From the NCBI GenBank assembly GCA_009842205.1, contig VYFX01000060.1:1-34707 (forward strand): a stretch of DNA of 34,707 bases, in the 5' to 3' direction. Position 1 is the first letter of the stretch, and each line of letters starts with the position of its first letter. This DNA is from Paracoccaceae bacterium (GTDB lineage: Bacteria > Pseudomonadota > Alphaproteobacteria > Rhodobacterales > Rhodobacteraceae). This document shows positions 19,301 through 24,583 of the stretch, piece by piece. Below the pieces are notes generated by a model, which saw nothing but the letters and a program-made list of their open reading frames with translations, was not told where the DNA came from and ran no database searches. A program made the translations under genes and the position numbers.

Positions 19301-20613
19301 CTGGAACAAATGCCCATGTAGTGGTAGAGGGAACTACACCCCAGCCACCAACGACCATAAATGGAGAAAACCATTCTCCAAAGGGAGTTTCTTGCCCAAT
19401 TGAAATAATCTTGCCAGAATCTGTTCCCTTGCCTGATTTTGAGAAAAAAATCACCAGAACACCAAGAATTCTTCCACTTTCGGGTAAAACGACCAAGGCC
19501 CTTCGAGAACTCGCAGAAAGGTATCTTTCCTGGCTGGATGATTGTACAGTTTCAGCCGGAGAGGTTGCAGACTCTACCTTGGCAGATATGGCCTGGACGG
19601 CTGGTATGGGCCGCGATCATTTCAATCACCGCAAGGGAATTCTCTTTGAGGATGCAGCCTCTCTGAGTGAGAAACTGAAGGCACTTCACCTTGATGAAAG
19701 TGACATCGATCCTCCTGTGAGTACCAAGGTTGCTTTCGGTTTTACGGGTAAAATTGCAAATTGGGCTGGAATGGGCAAGGAACTCTATGAAACGCAACCT
19801 GTCGTAAGGGCAGTTCTGGATTATCATGATGGCTTGCTTGCAAGGGAAATGGATGCCTCTCTTCTCAAGGTCATGTTTGGCCAGTCAAAGGGGTTGGAAA
19901 AACCGGTTTGGGCCCAGCCAGCAGCTTTTGCCCTTGAAAGCGCCCTGAGTGCACTTTGGTCCAGCCTGGGAATAAGACCGAATGTCGTATTTGGGATGGG
20001 TTCAGGTGAGGTATCGGCTGCTCATGCTGCTGGAATCTTGTCTCTGGAGGATGGTTTGAAACTAGCCCAAATGAGAGGATCTCTTGCCAGAGCCACCGGA
20101 GAAGATGATGACGGGAAAATGCTGAGCCGGGAGAATTGGGAAAACGCACTTGAAAACATGACCATGGGTTCACCATCACTCCCAATGATTAGCGGGGTTA
20201 CCGGGAAGGCCATGCTGCCAGATGAAAAGCTTGATGCATCATTTTGGAATCCTCAGATTGGTCGGCAAAAAAATTCGAGCAGGATTTTCAGGACACTCTC
20301 TGAAATGGGCGTAACAGCCATTGTGGAGATAGGCCCGGATTCAATTTTGGGAGCCAGCTTGCCGATGGATTGGCCAACCACTTCCAACGATGATGTGCCC
20401 CCCACCCTAATCCTTGCTAGCTCAAGCCGAACATCTGTTGATGGAGAGGCATTCCTTCGATCTGTTGCAGGGCTCTATGAAGCTGGTGTTACCCCTGATT
20501 TTCGAGGACTTTTTGCCGGTGAGGAAAGGTGTCGTATTTCCCTCCCGGGTTATCCATTTCAAAGGAAACGATTTTGGTTTGATATGGATTGGAAAGAAGA
20601 TGGTTCAATTTGA
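10315..20613 (+). CDS. Type I polyketide synthase, KS-AT-DH-cMT-ER-KR-ACP-KS-AT(inactive)
   Basis: 3,432-residue multidomain synthase that extends acyl chains with malonyl units. I chose ATG 10315 with GAGGAG at 10305-10310. Domains by residue: KS1 about 21-445 (Cys195, His330, His370); AT1 580-900 (GHSIGE with Ser674; KAFHS with His780, malonyl-like); DH 950-1240 (His983 in HxxxGxxxxP, Asp1156); C-methyltransferase about 1255-1660 (SAM loop EVGAGTG 1482-1488); structural KR half about 1670-1895; ER about 1895-2200 (HAGAGGVG 2024-2031); KR from 2213 (TGGLGGIG 2217-2224; Ser2346, His2359 where Tyr is usual, Asn2363); ACP about 2485-2565 (Ser2522 in GMDSL); KS2 2587-3005 (Cys2752, His2887, His2927, complete triad); AT2 from about 3138, lacking the catalytic Ser and the His segment. 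The protein ends after the post-AT linker (YPFQRKRFW), where a further DH would start. Module 1 should give a reduced, alpha-methylated unit. A discrete ACP, PPTase and hydrolase follow. The architecture is clear; the product and whether module 1 iterates are unknown. Confidence 0.95.
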   Translation: MTENHLQGPKGKKHSEFPKGEPVAIVGMACRFPGASSIAALWQLLESGGNTISEIVPGMGNWRVDEIFSGNSELGQACRFCSYVDEIDMFDAGFFRISPVEANLLDPQQRMMLETSWQALEDAGIDPDQLKGSRTGVYTGISNDEYRMLVVDSNKPADAASCLYALSGTNLNGTSGRVSFVLGLMGPAKAVDAACASSLVSVHDAVSDLQQGKADLAIAGGVQAILNGRIFELRADAMMLSVDGQCKAFDESANGYVRGEGCGVVVLKRLSEAERDGNRIWGVIRGSAVNHGGASSGLTVPHEPALEQVMQTALSQAGIEASEVDYLEAHGTGTLVGDPIEINAVASVYCKGRDPERPLLVGSVKTNLGHLESAAGIAGLMKATLVMQRGIIPKHLHFNNPNPSLDWKRLPLKVTSSLMELPPKDGRPCIAGVNSFGISGTNAHIIVEEYQKSDNEPYPRTMAAGSKKTVTVNLPAAIKDHKVPNEGLRLRNTRLLPLSGKSKNALSDLAGRYLSWLDEHNADSISMEPLLSDMAWSASIGRSHFDHREAILFNDTQSLREQLRALAEGDGNSLGQFPSKIAFVYTGQGSQWAGMGKTLYETEPVMRSVLDRCEKTFLEYRGESLLEVMFGKKDGKRKLEDTAWEQPALYALECGLTALWASLGVRPDVVLGHSIGELAAAHTAGVYTLEEGMRFAATRGLLMSQTEAGAMIAVFATFERVTSIVNKANAVSAGLDLSVSADNGSHRVVSGTIEDIEQITNMFAAEKIRTQRLNTKKAFHSALLEPILDDIERAIDDIAIANPSLDLISNLTGQLVEEGTLLDGFYWRRHAREAVAFSKGIGSAADLGVDVIIEVGPRPILGNMAVAAWPESAKAPVVISSLFPPAKDSSLPSGDEAFLSGVAKAYQSGLSVQFEGLYAGEERRLISIPDYPFQRDRYWLEGSRGRRHREGHPMLGERRKSASGEITHEIEMFSADPDWMSDHRVFGRVIAPGALYGAMAVSAQLAEGRETAVVDDMQLHNAMVFPRDDTSNDPLEEGRRVQLVIDTKNETETRQARIFSKGNEENWVLHVEYNLTSGTPVVESGQPINLESLKNELSSVDVAAYYQARIATGIELGPSFQTLGRVWSRPGEALGEIYLPNQSGTQGLELHPLMLDGCFQVVAAARNPGGAEGKITYLPFGWERLWLTRRMPGKVFCHVMMNETTRESENDLPPEVITCQLRIYDESGNEIGGIDGYTVKRATPGALFSADEGVDDLLYEIVWREVPLSQGITPADFLPAPNEIAENSGLLSEYLAEEGVSRDERSNLLGDLELWSRSRALMTLDRLGWVREVGKKIIPEELREHLGIKEEHQRLFRRILEMLAKSGILEEKEDEFVVRTGPDDKLPGKLPVDVDGFVTKMEERYPHGVNEIGLFKRCGGALHEVLRGEADPLTLLFSSGDPTPGDLYLKAPIAKAANRIMKETVRTLVADLPEGKRLRIIEVGAGTGSATAAILPELPEGRFDYMYTDISAGFFSEAEARFGDGNGAIKYAPLNIEKDPIGQGFEANSYDLLIASNVLHATMYLEETLEYCLKLLAPSGQLVALENLTGQGWMDLTFGQLDGWWRFADQYRPHHALAEPKVWHRVLKDVGFAEAEVIGVDESDPDEFLDKGVIIAQGPAEIKEEPGIWVLVSDDNGIADQLARDLSARNQSIVLAGDNGSNGLKQEEFDQKIIPAVVDFENRESWCSMIKGLPEDIPLRGVIHPLALVEQDEEATVEEIKREAKRIGASALAMVQGLTDADAKLENGVWFLTRGAQVLEREHGGNLLGSILWGFGKAVSLEAVDLQPRMIDLDPASQAPLPDLVKEFLYPDQENHIAYRSGQRQVARLVRGEAGMERLSLPDEPDWVLAPDPSGIFEKPCIKPLLRRTLEPREVRISVEATGLNFWDVFRSLGFIEEGDLGREMCGHVIEVGSEVSTIAVGDHVTGLGFGAFAFEMITREELVALAPEGFTVSELATIPSAYVSAALSYELSGLNSGDRVLIHAGAGGVGLAAIQMAQAAGAEVFATASAPKQDYLRSVGVKHIFDSRQTTFGKEILEATDGQGVDVVLNSLTGEGYIDTSLSCLAQGGRFIELARKDILSEDEMAAVRPDVNYAILELDVLKKTDPDWVGRVLGDVMSQLASGKLKPIIHSRWPLAEAGAALRFMRSARHIGKIVLTAPPLVSGNLREDRTYLVTGGLGGIGCEVADWLGEKGAGTIVLNGRRPPGEGVQVLIDSLRQKGFNVVVELADVSDEAQLGKMLERIGNELPPLGGIVHSVGVLSDGALTNQNWDRFETVLWPKILGAWHLHRATRDIDLEFFILFSSRVGVMGNPGQSNHAAANAYLDQLARHRRALGLPGQAIAWGAWSEIGEAAEQFDRIERQRAARGGRWFTPQQGMNAFDRLVREDKTNSVVMAMDWSVFEDVIEQQPTFLEDLLSSSTESEVSSPSLSKDIISRIRETPVAERENLLVSFLQEELQAVLRLPSTPEPTVGFFDLGMDSLMAVELRNRLNRAFGDAYSVSNTLVFDYPDITVLARHFVEELGEIPESEPESLPTPQTLVVPSGDQIAIVGMACRFPGSPDINTFWNNLEEGFNAVTDGRQDDASWSGVLGDPKASESIYRKGGFINGLDQFDADFFGILPIEARTMDPRQRLLLETSWQALEDAGVAPNLLKGSRTGVYVGLGVSEYRDVVSASGNEGSFLGTAPSVAIGRVAYTLGLMGPAIPVDMTCSSSLVAIHQAAASLRDGEVNLALAGGVQAVLSPRITTFMAEYGMLSKNGLCKTFDSEADGFVRGEGCGVVVLKRLRDAEADGDRIWGLIKGTAVNQNGAGAGLTVPNGKAQEQVINEAISHAGILPSEVDYLEVHATGSQLGDPIEVQAVAKTYGQDRSKDCPLFLGTVKTNIGHLESAAGIAGLIKVLLAMNHGIIPKHLHFNNPSQNILWNDLPVEVTSEQREWPGSSDSPPLAGVSAFAISGTNAHVVVEGTTPQPPTTINGENHSPKGVSCPIEIILPESVPLPDFEKKITRTPRILPLSGKTTKALRELAERYLSWLDDCTVSAGEVADSTLADMAWTAGMGRDHFNHRKGILFEDAASLSEKLKALHLDESDIDPPVSTKVAFGFTGKIANWAGMGKELYETQPVVRAVLDYHDGLLAREMDASLLKVMFGQSKGLEKPVWAQPAAFALESALSALWSSLGIRPNVVFGMGSGEVSAAHAAGILSLEDGLKLAQMRGSLARATGEDDDGKMLSRENWENALENMTMGSPSLPMISGVTGKAMLPDEKLDASFWNPQIGRQKNSSRIFRTLSEMGVTAIVEIGPDSILGASLPMDWPTTSNDDVPPTLILASSSRTSVDGEAFLRSVAGLYEAGVTPDFRGLFAGEERCRISLPGYPFQRKRFWFDMDWKEDGSI

Positions 20614-20752
20614 ACTAGCTAGATGCATGGTGAAAAAAGATCGGTTTCCACATTTTCATGGATCGATGAAGAGTTTTCTATTGAATTTCAACTTTCTGGG
20701 GTTAAAGTGTAAAGCGAAATCATTTAAAAACATTAATTTATAGGAGTAAAAA

Positions 20753-20971
20753 ATGAGTTCAGTTGAAGATCGTGTAGCAGGCTTGGCCAATAGTCTATTG
20801 AATATTTCCGACCGATCGGCCCTCGATTCCGATGTTGGTGATTTAGGAGTAAATTCGGTTGATGCAATTGCTTTTCTCAAGGCTGTTAACGGCGAATTCG
20901 GGACGAATATTTCGGCTGATCAGGCAGCTGGTTTCAAAACTTTGAGAGCCTTGATCAACCACCTCAGTTAG
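20753..20971 (+). CDS. Discrete acyl carrier protein
   Basis: 72-residue acidic carrier protein with four-helix ACP character. The attachment site is Ser35 in DLGVNSVDAI; the usual Asp before the serine is Asn. An AGGAG ribosome site precedes ATG 20753. It follows the PKS by 139 bases, and the PKS ends in a KS-AT unit that has no ACP of its own, so this protein is the likely acceptor for KS2. The next gene is a PPTase able to activate it. It resembles stand-alone ACPs of secondary metabolism more than housekeeping AcpP, which has GADSLD. The carrier assignment is good; the pairing with KS2 is inferred. Confidence 0.85.
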   Translation: MSSVEDRVAGLANSLLNISDRSALDSDVGDLGVNSVDAIAFLKAVNGEFGTNISADQAAGFKTLRALINHLS

Positions 20972-20982
20972 ATGGATGGGTT

Positions 20983-20999
20983 CCATTTAGTCTAAATGG
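20983..20999 (+). other. Short inverted repeat after the ACP gene
   Basis: CCATTTA (20983-20989) / TAAATGG (20993-20999) with a 3-base loop, 12 bases after the ACP stop. It is AT-rich and has no T run, so it could be a weak mRNA stabiliser or chance. The rest of the 124-base gap to the PPTase gene shows nothing else. Confidence 0.3.
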
Positions 21000-21095
21000 T
21001 ATATCCAGTTGATTCTTATGGAATCTAATTAACTCAAAGGGTTAATAATTTGATTAAAGGAGCTTTATAGGGTTGCTTTGAATATTGGAGGTTGT

Positions 21096-21839
21096 ATGAA
21101 TGGATCAATAAGTGATTTTCATACAACTGGCCCACATGAAGTGACTTGGATGAGTCAATTTTGTCAGATAAGGGATGTCCTCGTAGTCCATGTTGATTTG
21201 ATTGCCAATGGTAATTGCGAGGACAAAGCCTTGTTTTGGCTTGATCAAAAAGAAAGGAAACGCTTGAACAGGTATCGGTTTGACCGGCCTCGACGTGAAT
21301 TTGTCCTTTCACGGTCAGCCATGCGACAGATTTTGTGTTGTTTTCTGAAATGCAGGAATGAGCAGCTTTCTTTTGAAACGAATGCTCATGGGAAGCCAAT
21401 CCCTTTGGTTGATGGTGTACTTGCTAATGCCAGTGTAAACCTGACTCACAGCGGTAATCATGGTCTGGTTGGAATTGCCTCTGGAGGGCAACTGGGAATT
21501 GACCTTGAAGTTCCTGTTGAAAGACCAAACGTGGAGGGAATTGGCCAAATGGTATTTACTGACAATGAACAGTCTGAATTGGCAAGGGCCTCGGGGAACG
21601 AAAAACTCAACTTGTTTTACCGTCTATGGACACTCAAGGAAGCCCTCATCAAGGCACTTGGGACAGGCTTCTCCCTGAACCCAAACCAATTTGAGATTCC
21701 CCAAGGAATGCGACAGGGAGCAAGCAGGGGAAAATTCAGATTTCCCCATTTGCCTGATATCCAGTGGGAATTGGATTTCATAGGTAGCAGTGATTTTGCT
21801 GCATCCCTGGCACATAGCAGGGAAATTACCCAACCGTGA
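21096..21839 (+). CDS. 4'-phosphopantetheinyl transferase, Sfp type
   Basis: 247-residue enzyme that transfers the phosphopantetheine arm of CoA to carrier-protein serines. The PPTase signature is complete: GIDLE (Asp136, Glu138) for Mg-CoA binding and RLWTLKEALIKALGTG (Trp178, Lys181, Glu182). The length is that of the broad-specificity Sfp class, not the ~120-residue AcpS. I chose ATG 21096 with GGAGG at 21087-21091. An in-frame TTG at 21078 is less likely. Its place between the ACP and the hydrolase suggests it activates the internal PKS ACP (Ser2522) and the discrete ACP (Ser35). Confidence 0.93.
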   Translation: MNGSISDFHTTGPHEVTWMSQFCQIRDVLVVHVDLIANGNCEDKALFWLDQKERKRLNRYRFDRPRREFVLSRSAMRQILCCFLKCRNEQLSFETNAHGKPIPLVDGVLANASVNLTHSGNHGLVGIASGGQLGIDLEVPVERPNVEGIGQMVFTDNEQSELARASGNEKLNLFYRLWTLKEALIKALGTGFSLNPNQFEIPQGMRQGASRGKFRFPHLPDIQWELDFIGSSDFAASLAHSREITQP

Positions 21840-21953
21840 AGTTGGAAATTACCGAAATATATCATTCTGGAATGATAAGGTCTTCAAGGGATGGTCTGTT
21901 TGAGAGTTCGAGTAAACTCTCTTTGAAAACACATCATCTAAAAGCACTGTAGT

Positions 21954-22868
21954 ATGGAGAATTCAGCGGAAGTTTGGGTGGTACCAGAACCACTTTCGAT
22001 CCATGAAACAACAATGGAAGATGGAGCAAGGATTTTCCTAAGGCGTCACGGTAACCCCGAGGGCCAGAGGTTGGTTATATGCCATGGAAATGGATTGGCA
22101 ATTGATTTGTACTACCCGTTTTGGTCACTTCTGGAAAAAGATTTCGACATCATTGTTTATGATTTGAGAAATCATGGCTGGAACAGCATCAGCGATCAAA
22201 AAAACCATAACCTTCCAAGCTTTGTCAATGATCACAACAAAATTCTTGAAGAAATAGACATCATATTTGGCAACAAGCCCAAAATAGGAATTTATCATTC
22301 AGTTTCAGCCCTTGCAGCATTGCTTTCTCCGACAAATGGGAGTGAATTTGAAGCACGAATCTTATTTGATCCACCGGTCTGCAAACCTGACGATTATCCT
22401 CTTGAGTTTGATATTGTAACCAGGAGGGTTGCCCGAATGACCAGAAACCGTGTTGAGTGGATCAGATGTATTGAAGAATATGTCGAAGTATTGGATTGTC
22501 TTCCAGGGTTTAGCCGGATGGTACCTGGAACCCTGGATTTATTTGCAAGAACAACTTTTCGAAAGTGCGAGGAGAATAGCGGGTATCAACTCCGGTGTCC
22601 CAGGGAATATGAAGCCCAGATCATCTACCATGCCAGGTCTTTTTCTGTAATTGTCGATTTCGACCATTTCCAATGCCCAACCAAAGCCATTGGTGCCGAT
22701 CCCCTTTTGCCCTTTTCCTACCTGCCTTCATTTGACCTGAACAACATAATGAATGTAGACTATGATTTCATACCAGAATCCACACATTTTCTTCAATTGG
22801 AAAAGCCGGAGAAATGTGTGCGGACCATGCTGGATTTTCTCAAAGCCAATAATCTTTTGAAGGCTTGA
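21954..22868 (+). CDS. Alpha/beta hydrolase, possible thioesterase or acyltransferase of the PKS cassette
   Basis: 304-residue alpha/beta-fold enzyme without a signal peptide. The oxyanion region HGNG is at residues 44-47, followed by DLRNHGWN as in many esterases and lipases of this fold. The nucleophile elbow reads IYHSVSA with Ser116, lacking both glycines of GxSxG. The catalytic His is probably His278 in ESTHFLQLEKPE. A lid-like insertion spans roughly residues 140-215. The PKS has no thioesterase domain, so this protein is the candidate for releasing the chain by hydrolysis or by transfer to an alcohol. Fold assignment is good; the function is inferred from position. The ribosome site before ATG 21954 is weak. 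Confidence 0.7.
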   Translation: MENSAEVWVVPEPLSIHETTMEDGARIFLRRHGNPEGQRLVICHGNGLAIDLYYPFWSLLEKDFDIIVYDLRNHGWNSISDQKNHNLPSFVNDHNKILEEIDIIFGNKPKIGIYHSVSALAALLSPTNGSEFEARILFDPPVCKPDDYPLEFDIVTRRVARMTRNRVEWIRCIEEYVEVLDCLPGFSRMVPGTLDLFARTTFRKCEENSGYQLRCPREYEAQIIYHARSFSVIVDFDHFQCPTKAIGADPLLPFSYLPSFDLNNIMNVDYDFIPESTHFLQLEKPEKCVRTMLDFLKANNLLKA

Positions 22869-22927
22869 CAATCAAACCAAGCCCATCCACCTGATTTTCC
22901 TTAGGCCGGAAAATATTGGAGCAATAA

Positions 22928-24436
22928 TTGAACACCAATCAAACACTCGACTTGTTTATCCTTGGTGGAGGTATAAACGGCGCAGGTGTCGCTAGGGACG
23001 CCTCTGGTCGAGGGGTTTCGGTTATGCTTTGTGAAAAGGATGATCTGGCTCAGGGAACTTCCTCCAGAACCACTAAGTTCATTCATGGTGGATTGAGATA
23101 TCTTGAACAATTTGAATTCAGCCTGGTAAGAAAGGCCTTGATCGAACGAGAGGTCATTCTCAATATAGCCCCGCATATTTCGTTTCCATTGAGGCTCATA
23201 TTCATAAACAATGACAAAATTCGAAATCCTCTGCTAATCAGAACCGGTTTGTTTCTTTATGATCATCTAGGAGGCAGACGGTTGATACCGTCAACGGACA
23301 AGGTAAATCTGATTTCTTCGCCTGAGGGTTTTGAAGTCAAGGAGCAGTATTCAAGTGGGTACGGATACTGGGATGTTTGGACAGATGATGCCCGGATGGT
23401 TATTTTGAATGCTAGGGATGCCAAGAGAAATGGTGCAGAGATACGGACCAGAACAGAATTTATTGGTGCGGAACCGCAAGAAGACCATTGGATTGTATCG
23501 ATTAGGGACAAGGCAACCGGGGTTCAGGAAAGAATAAGGGCTAGAATTCTATTCGATGCAACGGGTCCATGGTTGAAATCAAATTCCAGCAAATTTGCAG
23601 GTTTGAATAGACCTAACGATTTAAGGCTCGTTCAGGGGAGCCATATCATTTTGAAAAAATGGTGGCAGGGAAGCCATGCCTACGTATTGCAGCATACAGA
23701 CAAACGGATTGTATTTGTTGTTCCATATCTTGATGATCGTGCCATTGTTGGTACGACCGAAAGGGACCTTGAGGGTCCCATAGAGGAGGCAAGTATTTTA
23801 CCTTCAGAGCAGGATTATCTCCTGGATATTCTGAACAGCCATTTCAAAAGGCAATTTGGCCCAGATGATGTTATTTCCAGCTATTCGGGTGTACGTCCTC
23901 TTTTTGACCGTGATGAAGGAAAGGGTTTATCCACGGTAACAAGGGACTATCACCTGAACATGACAATGGTCAACGATAAGCTCCCCATAATTTCTGCCTA
24001 TGGTGGTAAACTGACGACTTACAGGGTTCTGGCCGAGGATGTCCTGAACATGCTCGACCCTTTCCTACCCAACTCAGGTAATCCATGGACAGCAGACAAA
24101 CCCCTTCCCGGGGGTGATATTCCGCAAGGTGATTTCAACAGCTGGTATGTTGATTTTACAAGTGATTTCGAGTTTTTGGACGAGTCTCTTCTGAAGCATT
24201 TGGGTACAACCTACGGAGCCGAGGCATTGGATATTTTGGATGGCGTTAGTGATAAATCTGATTTGGGCAGGTGTTTTGGTAGCTATTTCTATGAACGAGA
24301 GGCATTGTGGCTCGCTGAACATGAGATGGCAAAAGTTGCAGACGATATATTGTTTCGAAGAACAAAACACGGTCTTTTTCTTACCACCGAAGAAAGGGAC
24401 AATTTCGAAAACTGGATGATTTCAACCAATCTGTAA
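22928..24436 (+). CDS. glpD: Aerobic glycerol-3-phosphate dehydrogenase
   Basis: 502-residue FAD enzyme that oxidises glycerol-3-phosphate to dihydroxyacetone phosphate and feeds electrons to quinone at the inner membrane. The FAD loop GGGINGAG is at residues 13-20, followed by TTKFIHGGLRYLEQFEFSLVRKAL, VWTDDARMVILNARDAKRNGA, a long central part and GGKLTTYRVLAEDVL, all GlpD hallmarks at the usual length. The start is a TTG at 22928 with GGAG at 22918-22921. It lies 59 bases after the hydrolase and so may share its transcript. Together with the importer at 3767-9775 it makes a glycerol-use set, but glycerol kinase is not in this window. Confidence 0.93.
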   Translation: MNTNQTLDLFILGGGINGAGVARDASGRGVSVMLCEKDDLAQGTSSRTTKFIHGGLRYLEQFEFSLVRKALIEREVILNIAPHISFPLRLIFINNDKIRNPLLIRTGLFLYDHLGGRRLIPSTDKVNLISSPEGFEVKEQYSSGYGYWDVWTDDARMVILNARDAKRNGAEIRTRTEFIGAEPQEDHWIVSIRDKATGVQERIRARILFDATGPWLKSNSSKFAGLNRPNDLRLVQGSHIILKKWWQGSHAYVLQHTDKRIVFVVPYLDDRAIVGTTERDLEGPIEEASILPSEQDYLLDILNSHFKRQFGPDDVISSYSGVRPLFDRDEGKGLSTVTRDYHLNMTMVNDKLPIISAYGGKLTTYRVLAEDVLNMLDPFLPNSGNPWTADKPLPGGDIPQGDFNSWYVDFTSDFEFLDESLLKHLGTTYGAEALDILDGVSDKSDLGRCFGSYFYEREALWLAEHEMAKVADDILFRRTKHGLFLTTEERDNFENWMISTNL

Positions 24437-24513
24437 ATTCAATCGGGATAGTTTTGAGGAGAACTCAATAATTCAAAAGTATAGTAAATTTGAAAAACAA
24501 ATTAAAATCGATG

Positions 24514-24540
24514 AGTTCACTGGGAAATGGTGAACTTTTC
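24514..24540 (+). terminator. Putative terminator downstream of glpD
   Basis: Inverted repeat AGTTCAC (24514-24520) / GTGAACT (24530-24536) with a 9-base loop, the last T starting a short TTTT run. It lies between glpD and the convergent TonB receptor gene. The stem is short and the T run weak, so confidence is moderate. It could also serve the minus strand poorly. The rest of 24437-24583 shows no gene. Confidence 0.45.
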
Positions 24541-24583
24541 AAGGTCCTCTCCCAGGAATTTATAATTCGATGAAGGTTTGCTT

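Noticed and set aside
20414-20743. Open frame overlapping the end of the PKS and the gap before the ACP
   Set aside because: It is out of frame with the PKS, lacks motifs and has no ribosome site. I looked for a remnant DH or ACP in the gap 20614-20752 and found none.
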